Positions 1 to 11,540 of a DNA stretch of 64,000 nucleotides are shown piece by piece. The first letter of the stretch is position 1, and each line of letters opens with the position of its first letter. The translations under genes were made by a program, and so were the position numbers. The notes beneath the pieces were generated by a model that was not told the origin of the DNA, ran no database searches, and saw nothing but the letters and a program-made list of their open reading frames with translations. This stretch comes from Oreohelix idahoensis (lineage: Eukaryota > Mollusca > Gastropoda > Stylommatophora > Oreohelicidae), in NCBI GenBank assembly GCA_024509875.1, contig JAMPIV010012203.1, forward strand, positions 62,001 through 126,000, given 5' to 3'.

Positions 1-1630
1 ACACTGTGTATACTCAAGAATTTAATTATTCAGAGAGGCTAACATCGGTGGGTGGACAGTGAAACAATGCACCTGTTAATCTTCCAACACAGTGTACTTA
101 GCAGAGGCATTTGTTCTTTTTATTTTGTCTAAAGTTCATGGAACGAGGCTATCAGACTGTTCAGGGTAAGAAGCTGCAAGACTAAAGTTTTGAAGTCACT
201 AGATGTGAGTTAAACGCAGGAAATCAACACTAACAGCCTACATTGGATGAGTTGTGTGGAGAACAAAGCTGCAGAGATGCATAACTTGCTGCATTTCTTC
301 AACATTTCTAATACTCTGAACCTGAAACAGATATGATTGTATCAAGGCAGATGTTTAGAGAGCTCAGTGTGTCTAAAGTAGATCCTCACATTACATAGGT
401 TGCCTGCCGCTGATCTAGTCTATATTTCAAAACTATAAAGTGACTTCTGTTACTGTTTTAGCAATCAATCTGAGTGAAATTAAACAGCATGTGTACATGC
501 TTTTACATTTTTATTATAGTTTTGTGACAAATCACATGATTATAGTTTTCTTTGTTATTACAATAGAAATATGACAAGCCAAGTATCTACAAATTCTAAG
601 TCTCCTGGGAAGATGAATGTGTCACATTTACTTAAAAACATAGTTGACAATGAAGAGAACTGAGTTGATAGTCATAATTCATTATCAAATGATGGGAGAG
701 ATGAGGAATGTTACATTTAGCTGATGAGTGGGTATTGCCTGACCCTTTGAAAAACAACAGAACTTGACCTAAAGCTGCAGCTAATGACTAGTCACAGGTG
801 AAAGAGAAAACTAGAGATAAACTTTTAAAACCACAAACAATCGTCAAAATATTTTATGTGATATTATTATACTTGACTTGTTTTAAAATTATTAAAGCAG
901 TATTTTGTGATTTTCGCATGTCACTGTTTTTTATTATGAAATACGTCATTTTAAATGTTCTGGTATTTGCATCTAAGGTACAAACAAAGGACACGATGCT
1001 ATACTTTACGCTTTTAATTTGCTTTGGAAAAGTGGAAAAAGGTGCAAAAATGCAACTCAAATTATGAAACAGTTGTAAATAAATGGTAAAAATAATTACT
1101 TTTTACTTTCTCTTTTATTCTGACTGCAAAATGTCCAGCTCTGAGCAAACTCCTGATAAGCAGAATTTTATATATGCAGACGTTTTTTTAGGTGGTCCCA
1201 GCAATTTCTGCCTTTCCGGACTGCGCTGTAGGTATGGCCATATATGAATTACCTAGATGTTCCAAGACTAGGAAAGCAAGTTTCATTGACTGCAACAATA
1301 AACTGCCTTCAGTAAGTTCATGTTCTACTATTAACTTTGTTGGTGTGTTTCTTACTACATGCACTGTGTTTTTATGAATTCCAATTATGCTTGTGTTTAA
1401 TACTAATGGAGACATTGCATATTTTGACTCCCTATCAATTTCCCATCAGTTTGATATATAATAAGTGCATGTTCATATAAACAATTTACACAAAAACATG
1501 GCATGTTCTGCTGTTTAGAATTCTTTGGGGAAATAAAAGACAAACACACACACAAAATTGAGGCACAGTGTAAATAATAATTTTGGAATCAAAGAGTTAA
1601 TGTAGGCTACATTTGTTGTGCATGTAAATA
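1..1630. other. AT-rich DNA without recognisable gene
   Basis: I see no reading frame with a recognisable domain here. Short open frames exist at 798-1067 (+) and 1188-1415 (-), but they show no family motif, have low-complexity AT-driven composition and are open in overlapping frames. No LTR, inverted repeat or RNA gene was found by eye. Confidence 0.6.
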
Positions 1631-1639
1631 AAAATATAG

Positions 1640-2504
1640 GAGGAGGTGAAGCTGGAGTGTTTGGGATGAAACCTGGTTCACTATTTATTTGTTATTATCA
1701 ATATGTATTGCGAGAACCTTATTACACCCTCAATTTCCCAATACACCCTCAGTAATTCTTACAAATTAGTTTTTTGTTTTTGTTGCATACTGTTTTACTG
1801 TATGGTGCAGTTATCTAAGTCTGTCTATTCTCAACACCTCTTCTACTGATATGGGTGAATTGCATCCTTGTACATAACCTAATATTGGTATTCTCTGTTT
1901 TTCATATAATTGTATTGTAGACATCCTGCACATTAAAATTCTTCTATACTAAAACAAACTATTTTCAATTATAGTCTGGGTAGACCTAATTACTTTTTTG
2001 CTTACCAAAGTCACTTTCTTTACCAAAGTACAGTCAGTAATTGCAACGTTGAAAAGCCAAAATAATACAGACATGGATGACCTCAGAATAGTGCTTCGCA
2101 AACTATGTCAATGTTTCAAAAGTGTTGTGATCCAATGGAGCCCATCTCATTGCAACCTCACCGGCAGTGAAGAGATTGACAGATTGGCAAAGGAAGGTGG
2201 AAATCTACCTCAGCCTGCTGCAAGCATAACTTTCGAGGAGGCAAAAAGTTTTGTCAGAATCAGATACAGAAACAAATGGGATTTAAAGCATCCAGGTCAC
2301 ACACAAAATGATGCATACTACCAGCTTAACAGAAGAGAACAAGTGGTAATCTTTAGACTCCGCACTGGCCACAACAGATTGAGATATCATCTATTGAACA
2401 AGCTAAAGAAAGGAACTACTGATAAGTATGATGGTGGCAATGATAAAATAACTGCTGAACATCTGCTTCAAAGTTGCCCAACATTTGCGGAACAGAGAAA
2501 GTGA
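1640..2504 (+). pseudogene. non-LTR retrotransposon RNase H and C-terminal remnant
   Basis: The clear open part is 1998-2504 (168 aa). It carries the end of a retrotransposon RNase H: WSPSHCNLTGSEEIDRLAKE corresponds to the usual W-x-P-S-H...G-N-E-x-A-D-x-L-A-K motif with the last catalytic aspartate. It continues into the linker typical of these elements (FRLRTGHNRLRYH) and ends in the Cys/His tail AEHLLQSCPTFAEQR. Weak RNase H-like coding (GGGEAGVFG) begins near 1640, but the frame from there to 1998 is broken and contains an oppositely oriented fragment (1795-1985). The reverse transcriptase is absent, so this is a 3' fragment of an I/Jockey-type element that has RNase H. The enzyme would degrade the RNA of the RNA-DNA hybrid during target-primed reverse transcription, but this copy is dead. 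Confidence 0.75.
1795..1985 (-). repeat. short copy of the 3' end of the element at 3,856
   Basis: This stretch aligns by eye with 3,890-4,110. Shared blocks include TCTATTCTCAACACCT, a GAATTGCAT/GAACTGCAT segment, CTAATATTGG and TTCTCTGTT. About 30 bp present in the other copy is missing here. It is a minus-strand 3'-end fragment of a non-LTR element lying inside a plus-strand RNase H remnant. Confidence 0.65.
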
Positions 2505-2510
2505 TATCAA

Positions 2511-2985
2511 GTGGAATATCTTGAGAGATTACGAAGAAGAAAAATAACGACTTTGCACCAAAAATGGAATACAAAAAAACCCAAACCACACAAATAATAA
2601 TTTTTCGAAGAGGATGGGGTATAAAAGGCTCTAGTGTTTTTCCAGTTAGATTATTTAATTGACTTTTCACTTGCAAAAAGTTCAATAATGGCCGACACCA
2701 GCATCATTTGTGGAAGAGCTCTATGGAGATTCAAACAGCCTCAAATTGACTACAGCTTTCTTTGAAAACTTTCAAGTGAATATCTGAGAGTTTACGAAGA
2801 AGAAAATTACGATCTTTGCTTGTTATGTTAAAAAAAAATAAAAACCAACCCAAACAAACAAAAAATGAGACAAAACAAAACCAAACAAAAATAATTTTCA
2901 AGAGGATGGGTATAAAGGCCTAGTGTTTCCAGTTAGATATTTAATTGACTTTCACTTGCAATAAGTCATATGTGTTGTAAGAACA
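2511..2985 (+). repeat. imperfect direct duplication, about 200 bp unit, next to the RNase H remnant
   Basis: Copy one (about 2,511-2,690) and copy two (about 2,775-2,985) share AAGTGGAATATC/AAGTGAATATC, TACGAAGAAGAAAA, AGAGGATGGG, TATAAAGG, CCAGTTAGAT and TTTAATTGACTTT. They follow directly after the RNase H frame and are probably 3' untranslated sequence of that non-LTR family. Copy one has extra bases in nearly every homopolymer relative to copy two. Confidence 0.7.
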
Positions 2986-3855
2986 TCATCAGACCTTCAC
3001 CTTCCAATTACTAAGTATTAACTTTTGTTCTTTGAACAGTGTCACATGTGTCCGATACGGCCTTAAAATATAGTTAAGAGATGTTATGTAGTAATAAGGG
3101 GTTTTGATTAGGAATATTAAACCTAACCCTAATCCCTAACGTTAATGTTAACCTTACCAAGTTGGGCGACTTATTTAGATGGCAGTATTCTAAATGTATA
3201 GGCCTACCTACTTCTCTCAACTTTAACTGTACAATCAAAAATCACAGCGCCAGTATAACCAAATCACTGGTGATAGTGTAGTCTGAACATTGAAAAATAC
3301 ACAAATTTTGCCACAAATAGCTATAGGGCTACATCATGAAAAATTATCAGTATATTTGAGGATCAATAAAACAAACAGCCACAAATAATAATTACCAGAA
3401 TGTTATTGTCAATTTAAAAAAAAAATAAAGTATCCCGTTCAACCATTGATGGGTTATAATTAGAACATATGGTGTACTAATTCAAGAAAATAAAGTCAGA
3501 TTTCCAATACCCAAATAAAGTACCTTCTTCCCCCTCCACTGAGTCCAAATAGAGTAAATTAAAACCAAATTTGTGTGAATGTTTTTGTGTATGACCTTCC
3601 CTTTCCAAGAAACACGTTCAAACAAGCAATAAAACAAACAAATGAATAAAAAAAAAAGCAAAAAAAAAAACTAAACTAACATGAAGTCTCTCATAACTGC
3701 CATATTGTTAACAAGGTAATTATGAGTGAGAAAGACGTCAGCTACTAAGTTATGGCAGTGTCTGTGATTACATCAAATCCACCAATTATCTGCCATCAGC
3801 CATACAAGCACATGCCCATTAGAACTACCCTTTTTCCTCACACCATCATTGATCC
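2986..3855. other. AT-rich spacer with a short telomere-like tract
   Basis: No gene is seen. At 3,119-3,142 there is a degenerate run of CCTAA units (AACCTAACCCTAATCCCTAA), the complement of the TTAGGG telomere repeat. It is only about three units long, so it may be chance or a remnant of an interstitial telomeric repeat. Confidence 0.4.
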
Positions 3856-4598
3856 TTATATAAAAACTTTTAATTTTTTAATTCTTGTTATATGCTGTTT
3901 AACTATATTGTGCAGTTCTCTAGGTTGATCTATTCTCAACACCTGTTCCACAGTTATGGATGAACTGCATGCATGTAAACAATCTAATATTGGTTTTCTC
4001 TGTTGTTCATACTTCCTACATTTTAATAGGAAATACTCTATATTATTTTTTTCTAGATACCCTGCACAGTAAGTTTCCTCTATTCTAAAATAGCCCATTC
4101 CTAGTTGCAGTCTAAGATGTTTTTAATTGCTAGGAATTTTAGTTCTCTATATACCTGACACGTTCTTGTTCGAGCCTTGAACAATTTATATGCATGCCTG
4201 CTCTTCAGACTGCCTGCTCTACTGCCCATTCCTCAGTTATTATTTTTTAATTAAGCTTTTCATCTCTGTTTTACTCATCCCAACATTTACTTGGTTTCTA
4301 GTATTTCTACTTTTCTTAGCTTCTTTATCCACCTTTTAATTTCCTTCTATGCCAGCATGTGAAGGTATACAAGTTACTAGAACAGAACATCCTCTGGAGC
4401 ATAGGTTAGCATTTGCCAGTAATATCTCTTCTGCTACATCAGGTCTGCTGCATTCTCATAAGTTTCTTATAGCTTGAATAGCAGAAAGTGGAGTCTTTTA
4501 ATACTGTCAATTTACGAGGAGGGTTGCTATAGTAAAATAGATGCATTATCTGTTATATTCTATCCTTTCACCATTTGCCACATGGGAACATAAATTCC

Positions 4599-6325
4599 CA
4601 TACCTGTCAACCTCCTGAGACAAAAACCTGTACGCTGGACCAAAAAAATCCTTATGCAAAAAATATATTAATATATTATACACAATACAGTTTTAAACCA
4701 GAATTGACATATACAGATCTATTAGCATTTGAATTAGTGTGATATAAAACATGCTAATAGTCTCATGCTGTTCTTTACATCTAAAAAACTTAGTGATCGT
4801 GAGGTACTATTCTTTCGATGCACAGTGTTTTGTATTATAATCAACACATGCACTTTTAGCACTTTGCAGAATTGCATTTGTGGGCTTAAAGTCTGCACAG
4901 CATGTATCAATGTTAATCTTACACTGTAAAAAAAGATATGAGTGTGTCTGCATTCATGGACCTCCTGCAGCCTGTGTGGATTTTTTTAATTGAAAAATAA
5001 AGCAGTGAAGTTTACGCAAACAAACTTTTGTTTCTAGTTATGTAGGACCAGCACAGAATATTATGATATTAATTTATCGGAAATATTTAAATGATAAAAA
5101 TATAACTGGAAAGATTTATGAACAAAGAATACCAAATCTAGGAAGAAAAACGTAGCACCAAAAATTTGCAAAATTATTTAAGAGTTGGTAGCCTAGACCA
5201 GTGATAATAGATTGTCACTTTATTAAAAAATTAAAGCAGCGAATCTCGACCACTGGAATAAAGTAGGTAGGCCTACTAAATGCAAATGCACCTTTTTTTC
5301 TACTTTTGTAGGGCCTACACAAAATTTTATATTAATTTATTGGAAATATTTAAATGGTCAAAATATAACTGGAAGCATTAAGAGAACGACAAAAATAAAA
5401 TGAAGCAAAGTAAACCGCTAACAGCAAAAATTAATAAATTAACCAAATTATGAACAGAATATCAAATCTAGGAAGAAAAAACGAACTACCAAAAATTTAC
5501 AAAATTATTATTTAAAAGTTGGTATCCTTGACCAGTCATAATAGATCGCCACTTTATTAAAAAATAAAGCAGTGAATCTCGACCGCTGGAATAATAGATT
5601 GTCACTTTATTAAAAAAATAAAGCAGCGAATCTCGGCCATTGGAATAAAGTAGGTAGGCCTACTCAATGCAAATGCACCTTTTTTCTACTTTTGTAGGGC
5701 CTACACAAAATTTTATATTAATCTATTGGAAATATTTAAATGGTCAAAATATAACTGGAAGCATTAAGAGAACGACAAAAATAAAATACAATGAAGCAAA
5801 GTAAACAGCTAACAGAAAAAATTAATAAATTAACCAAATTATGAACAGAATATCAAATCTAGGAAGAAAAAAACGTACTACCAAAAATTTACAAAATTAT
5901 TACTTAAAAGTTGGTAGCCTTGACCAGTGATAATAGATCGCCACTTTATTAAAAAATAAAGCAGTGAATCTCGGCCGCTGGAATAAAGTAGGCCTACTCA
6001 ACGCAAACAAACTTTTTTTTTCTAGTTATGTAGGACCTACACAGAATATTATGACATTAATTTATCTAAAATATACTAAAGGGCAAGATATAACTGGAAA
6101 GATTAAGACAGCGATTAAATTGCAACAAAGCAAAACAACAGCAATATTTAACCAAGTTATAAGCACTTAGCTTTTTAAAACAAAATGGCGCCAAAGTGTC
6201 TTGGCAATCGTGGCTGATAACAGGTAACTTTAAATCCGTACGACGAGTCTGTACGGCTGTACACTGCTAAAAGTGTCAAAAATACGTACATTGTATGAAA
6301 AATTCGTAAAGGTTGACAGGTATGC
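4599..6325. mobile_element. terminal-inverted-repeat element, copy 1, non-autonomous
   Basis: The left end reads CATACCTGTCAACC and the right end is its reverse complement GGTTGACAGGTATG. ATTCC lies directly outside both ends (4,594-4,598 and 6,326-6,330). It carries no transposase frame; most of the inside is a tandem array. It was probably moved by a transposase supplied elsewhere. The 5-bp target duplication and this terminus do not let me assign a superfamily. Confidence 0.75.
5030..6170. repeat. internal tandem array of TIR element copy 1
   Basis: Four units begin with a TTATGTAGGACC/TTTTGTAGGGCC block at about 5,042, 5,308, 5,694 and 6,030, giving spacings of 266, 386 and 336 bp. Units share AATATTTAAATGG, ATAACTGGAA, CTAGGAAGAAAAA and CACTTTATTAAAAAA, plus AAGCAGTGAATCTCG. 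The 386-bp unit is longer because a block of about 55 bp (5,530-5,640) is itself duplicated. Confidence 0.8.
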
Positions 6326-6491
6326 ATTCCTATCCCCAATTTGTTATCATCTCCTTTTGATCCACCTGTGTACACTGTAATAATGCCCTTTGATATTTGT
6401 TGAATATACTTCCTGGCTTTTTGACAGTAGCCATATCAGCCTGCTAGGTGGTAGTCTGTATCTGGTTTCTTGAGTTCCCAGGGAGGTACCA

Positions 6492-8025
6492 CCATACCTA
6501 ACAACTTGTACGTTTTTAATGTAAAATGTAAATTTTTTAATACTTTTAGCAATGTATGGTCATAGACAGTTGTACAGATATTCTCGACAAAAAAAAAAAA
6601 TTTCTTAATCTATAAATATTTTCTAACCCAGGTTTATTAATATAATTTTTTTTTAAATCCCGGGATTTCTGTGTGTCTGTTTTTAAAAAGAGGTCTCTCC
6701 CAGGAACCAGTCAAATTCTTTTATACCCAATAATTCCATACTAACTTTACAGACATGTTTTTTAAAGTTTTCTGTTAGTGACCACACCTAGATACCATTT
6801 TAAAAAAGCTTTTTAATGTTATCTGTTAGTGACCACACCTAGATACCATTTTAAAAAAGCTAAGTCCTTGATATTGTGCTTATAACATGGTTAAATATTG
6901 CTGTTGTTTTGCTTTGTTGCATTTTATATCACTCTCTTAACCTTTCCCGTTATATTTTTCCCTTTTACACATTTCCGATAAAAAAATATTTTATGTACAT
7001 AATTAGAAAAAACATTGTTTCCGTAGGCCTAAGCTTTTCTATTTCTAGAGTCAATCTGGATAAAATGAGGGAAAGTGGTTTGTGTTCTTAGATGTCATAC
7101 ACATAGGTTGCGATGTCAATATGGTTAGGATTACAATTCCTACCCCATAGCCTTATCCAGTTTTACTGCATCTCTGAATTCTGTTTTAAGACTATCAAAC
7201 AATTGGCCCACGATCCTTCATTTCAACCACAGATCCATACAGTACTTTATATCGGCGGTTGACGTTCGTTGCTTTATTTTTTGTCTATTTCTTTTTTTTT
7301 GTCAATAAAACAGACATCTATTACCTCTTTTGTATGAACTTTTAACAATAATTTTGTAATATATGTTAGGTTTTTTTCCCCTCTTAAGATTATTAGGCCT
7401 ATTGAAATAATTCATTTGTCAAATAATGGTTGAGCCTAAACTCATAGATAGGGTCAGCGTTCATGATAGTAGCCACAGTACGTTATCCAAGGAATTAATT
7501 CCTTAATTTAAGAAACTAGCATAATAAATACCATTTTTTCATTGAAATAATGGTAGGGCTGTGCATTCTCAGAGCACATCAGTTAACAACTACAAGGAAA
7601 TTTTTGCTATAGAGCATGACAGTGTTTTGTGCATATCATCACCAAAGTTATAGAGTTATAATCTGACACCTGTTATAAAGATGGTCACTTGTAATAAAGT
7701 TAGGCTATTGATTTTCTGGTGCATTTTACAAAACTAACAAAAACATCACCATGTTATGACTGATGTGATAACTTTAAGGGATATAACATACATTTTAAAT
7801 TATTTTCACTGACAGCATTTCTAATACAAATAAAGAACAGCATGAGGCTTTATTAGTATGTTTTATGTCGCACTATTTCAAATGTTAATTAATTTGTATG
7901 TCATTTCTCATTTTAAAACTGTATCGTGTATAATTTTTTAATATATTTTTTTTGTGTAAAGGTTTTTGGGTGTTTTATTTTTCGTCCGGTGCACAGCTTT
8001 TCGTCTCCGGAGGTTGACAGGCATG
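6492..8025. mobile_element. terminal-inverted-repeat element, copy 2, same family
   Basis: The right end, read on the minus strand, starts CATGCCTGTCAACCTCCGGA and continues much like the left end of copy 1 (CATACCTGTCAACCTCCTGA). The left end is CATACCTAACAACTT. TACCA flanks both sides (6,487-6,491 and 8,026-8,030). No transposase frame is visible; the inside is AT-rich and lacks the copy 1 tandem array. It sits in the same host element as copy 1, about 160 bp away from it. Confidence 0.7.
6760..6862. repeat. 51-bp direct duplication
   Basis: The block TCTGTTAGTGACCACACCTA followed by GATACCATTTTAAAAAAGC occurs twice in a row with a 51-bp period (starts near 6,771 and 6,822), inside TIR element copy 2. 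Confidence 0.85.
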
Positions 8026-8447
8026 TACCATCGGCTTGTATATACTAATGTTATTAATTGATGCATTTAGGGCATCCGAGTGTACTTGTTCCTCCATACA
8101 TTTCCAACCTGTTGGGTATCTATTGGTATTCGTGAACCTCTTCTGAGTTGTTAATTGATATCTAGCAAATGCGGAAAAGCTGGATGAGTCTTGTCTAACA
8201 TAATTTAGTCTTAGTTCTTTTCTCCAAAGTTCCAAAGGGAGGGCTCCTAAGGCCATCTCCAGAGCACCCCTCGATGTTGATCTGATTGCACCTGTAACTG
8301 TAAATAATGCTTGGTGCTGAATTCTATTCTACTTTGACCAAAGGGAAGAATGATTTCCCGCACGCTGCCATATTGTGACTCCGTAAGGTGTGTTTGCATG
8401 TAGTGCGGTGACTTTGCACATTGGCCTAACATAAATTTCGTGAGCAT

Positions 8448-9066
8448 GATTTATTACGGAATTAGAAATTTGAGGCACTGTGTATCATAATTGTAACCTA
8501 AATGATGTGTACATGTATATGTTTCGTTCATTTTAGTTGAAATTTGTTTAGTTTAATCGTGGGTGTTTTACATTGTGTCGAAGTGATACGCTCACTTGTC
8601 CACGTGAATAGCCTAACGTTTGGGAAAAATGGCGGACAGTGGGAAATTATTCTTCCCATTTACCCGAATTTAATCTTGTGACTATGTGCTGCAGAGTCAT
8701 ATACTATACTTCCATAATCTCTTTTGCCTCGAATAAAAGATTTATAAAACATGATTGTCAATTACCTCTGGGGCTAATGCGAGTTGGTGAAATACACAAA
8801 AGTCAGTTGTAACACAGAATCGGAATACTCTTCTTTTAGAGAAATAAACAATGTTCATATCCTTATTTTAAATATGTTTCATCAACAGTGTTGCCACCTT
8901 GAATGTGGAAAAAAAAAATCTAGATTGTACCTTACAAAAAAACCTAGATACACTTAGATTTTTAATTTTGGGCTACGTCTGGACGCCTTAGGCTACCTTA
9001 GGCGTTTTGGGCTACTTTGGGCTGCTGTGAAAACCGAAAGTTGATCTTGGTTAGGGTGACCAAAGT
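8448..9066. other. spacer with no recognisable gene
   Basis: No domain-bearing frame was found. Near 8,970-9,040 there are several short GGGCTAC/TTAGGCTAC repeats. Decayed non-LTR sequence may continue a little upstream of 8,447 but cannot be followed. Confidence 0.5.
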
Positions 9067-9200
9067 TTTCAGAAGGCACACAGTAATAGCGTGTTCAGTT
9101 TGCTGCCATGTTTATTTACAGAATCTCGTACATGTGTGGTTTCGTATTTAATGTGTTATATTACATCGTGTAGTTTCGTATTATAATGTATTATATTACA
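9067..9200 (-). repeat. 3' LTR (truncated) of the RT-less Gypsy element
   Basis: This segment matches 12,132-12,249 almost base for base (CAGAAGGCACACAGTAA, GTGTTCAGTTTGCTGCCATG, TTACAGAATCTCGTACATGT). On the minus strand it starts TGTAATATAATAC just after a purine tract. Its outer 60 bp, present in the other LTR, is missing, so the element's outer boundary is lost on this side. Confidence 0.85.
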
Positions 9201-9213
9201 TCCCCTCTTCTTT
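9201..9213 (-). promoter_or_regulatory. polypurine tract of the Gypsy element
   Basis: The minus strand reads AAGAAGAGGGGA directly before the 3' LTR start. This is the position and composition of the primer for plus-strand DNA synthesis in LTR retrotransposons. Confidence 0.7.
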
Positions 9214-9257
9214 GAAAAAAAAATGTGTACGTGTAATGTTCAGTGTGAGCATATATG

Positions 9258-11540
9258 TCACTGTCTGTATCGGCTGGGAGGTGTCACTGTACGGCCAGAA
9301 CGAGTGGTGTAAAGGGCTGGTGGTTCTGCGGAAGTCCCTGGTTTAGCTTGAGTTGGTTGTGATTTCGGCCTTGGCACTTGTTGGTTTTGTGGGGCACCAA
9401 GGTCTGGAGTTACTGCATTGTCTGTTGAGAGCATGGGAATTCTTTGCTCTGTTGTATTCTGTGGGATTTCTCTTATGTCCACTCTGTTTCGCCTCAGGAG
9501 GTTGTTGCTGCTGTCTGCTCTTAAGGTATAGCTCCTGAGTTCAGGGTTTCTGGAAATGATTGTTGCTTTTGACCATGTGTCATTGTCGTGGTTGTGGGTA
9601 GTCACATGCTGACCAGGATATAATGGTGGTAAGTCTTTAGCATATTTGTCATAGTTGGATTTCTGAACTTGCTGACGATGCTGAAGTTGATCATATGTGC
9701 TGTCTCTATGTTGTGGACGGAAGTGGACCTTAGATGGTAGAAGGTCTTTAATTCTTCTATCAAACATAAGTTCTGCTGGACTGTCGATCTTACTGTCTAC
9801 TGTTGTTGTTCGCCATCTCAAGAGTGCTAGGTGTACATCCTCTGTTCTTGTTTTCTTCATGATTGACTTGATAGTTTGTATCTGTCTCTCAATGAAGCCA
9901 TTAGATTTAGGGTATCTAGGGGATGATGTTGTGTGTTTGATCTTCCAGACCTTAGTGAAATTTCTGTATGCTTGACCTGAGAAATGTGGACCGTTGTCTG
10001 ATCTAATTTCATCTGGGATGCCAAATATGCTGCAATACTTCTTTGTAATGTCTGCAATAACAGCTGATGGTGAGGGTTGTGGAAGTTTCTCAATGATGGG
10101 AAATTTGCTGTAGTAATCGGCAATAATAAGATAGTCATTATTTTCGATGGAGAAAATATAAGTTCCTATAATGCTCCAAGGGCTCAATGGTATGTCTGAT
10201 GGTATGAGTGGTTCTCTGCACTGCCTATTGGCATGTTCTTGGCAAATTGAACAGTTTTTACATAGTGTTTCTATGTCCTTGTTTATCTGTGTCCAGTAAA
10301 CATCTTTCTTTGCTCTCAGTTGTGTCTTCACAATACCAAGGTGACTATTATGGAGCTGTTTAAGAATGATATCGCGTTGTGTTTCTGTTATAACTATGCG
10401 ATCTCCTTTAAGGATCAGACCATCTTCGATGCTTAACTCGTCCCTCATAGAGTAGTATGGACAGATGTGTGTTGGAACTTCCCTGATAGAGCTTGGCCAT
10501 CCATGGTATATCAGTTCTTTGAGAGAGTTAAGAATAGGATCTCTCATTGTGTCTTCCCTGATGTGTTCAAGCCGATTATCGCTAAACTTGACAAAATCAG
10601 CTTTGATGTTTGGAGTAAGATCTGCTATCTTGTTGGGGTTTGGTAGTCTGCTGAGAGCATCTGCAAGACTTATATCCTCTTTAATGTTGTTAATAGTTAC
10701 CACACTCAGCTTTTCGCACATTGGTAAACCCAAAATTGCAGGTCCTTCAACATCTACCAAGTAAAATGTTGACGATGTCCATTCAGAGCCTCTGTATGAA
10801 CATTCAAGTGTTACTGCTCCAAAACAGTCTTTACTTGTTCCATTGTAAGCTCTTAGCTTTGTCTTGCCACCCCTACTTTTTACATCCCTTGTGGGAAATC
10901 CTTGCTCATCCACCTTGTCAGGCATGATCTGTCTGAATATTCTTAAGGGTAGAGTGTTACCTTGGGCACCTGTGTCTATCTTGAACCGAATATATCTTTC
11001 TTTGTGCATTTTAATCCCTGGTATTCGGAATTGTACCTTGCAGAAAACCTGCGTTCTCTTTGGTTCATTGCTGAAAGTTAGTATCTTCACAATATCAAAA
11101 GTGGAAGGATCACTTTCTTCACTGGAGTCAAAGTCCTCAGTCATCATAGAATGTGTTTGTTTTGATGACTCTCTGCTGTGAAGTTTGTGTTGAGCACTGT
11201 CTTGTTTCCTCTTGAAACAAAATTTTATCCAGTGGCCCCTCTTTCTGCAGTAATGACATGTAGAGTCTTTAGCTGGACAGTGGTTTTGTATGTGGTTTAG
11301 GCCACAACATTTACACACAGCACCTCTGTTTGTGTTGTGTTTTCCTTGTTGCTTAGTACAAGTTGCTTTGTTGTGTTTATGTTTATAGCTTTTTACTGCA
11401 TCCACCTGGGCTGTTACTGTACTTTGCTGAATTTGTTTAAAGTTTAGTGCTTGTGCCTCGTGTTTCCTGCCTTCATCCAGAAGTTGTTGTAAAGTTAGTG
11501 TATCACTCTGGCTCAGTAGCCATTTCTGGAACTCTGGCAT
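9258..11540 (-). pseudogene. Gypsy pol: nucleocapsid, protease, integrase; reverse transcriptase deleted in frame
   Basis: This is an open frame of 760 codons. Near residues 75-110 there are two zinc-knuckle-like Cys/His clusters (CKCCGLNHIQNHC and CHYCRKRGHWIKFC). Around residue 190 is the aspartic protease motif FKIDTGAQGNTLPL, ending in ILGLPMCEKL. The frame then jumps to DALSRLPNP, the last residues of a retroviral-type RNase H, so the whole RT and most of RNase H are missing although the frame is kept. Integrase follows: the HHCC finger (LHNSHLGIVKTQLRAK, CKNCSICQEH), the catalytic core with D in IADYYSKFP, D in IRSDNGPHF and E in SNGFIERQIQ, then a C-terminal domain. The order protease-(RT)-integrase is the usual Gypsy order, unlike elements A-C. 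This copy could at best use RT supplied in trans. Confidence 0.9.

Larger units (their letters stand above)
3856..8447 (-). pseudogene. non-LTR retrotransposon: RT thumb, RNase H and C-terminal tail, split by two DNA elements
   Basis: Read on the minus strand, the parts in order are as follows. 8,447-8,026 is the region after the RT palm (ALGALPLELWRKELRLNY, typical of the thumb linker before RNase H), with a frame change near 8,250. 6,491-6,331 gives the linker and the RNase H start (YTGGSKGDDNKLGIG; the usual YTDGS aspartate is glycine here). 4,598-4,100 is the rest of a decayed RNase H. 4,098-3,856 is the C-terminal tail with a Cys-rich segment (EYFLLKCRKYEQQRKP). The coding sense resumes exactly across both insertions if one 5-bp copy is removed, so the element was there first. 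EN and most of RT are missing. It is a dead I/Jockey-type copy. Confidence 0.75.

Noticed and set aside
1188..1415. Possible host exon on the minus strand (75 codons)
   Set aside because: No family motif, and the overlapping plus-strand frame is equally open. No splice-site and codon-bias evidence strong enough to call it.
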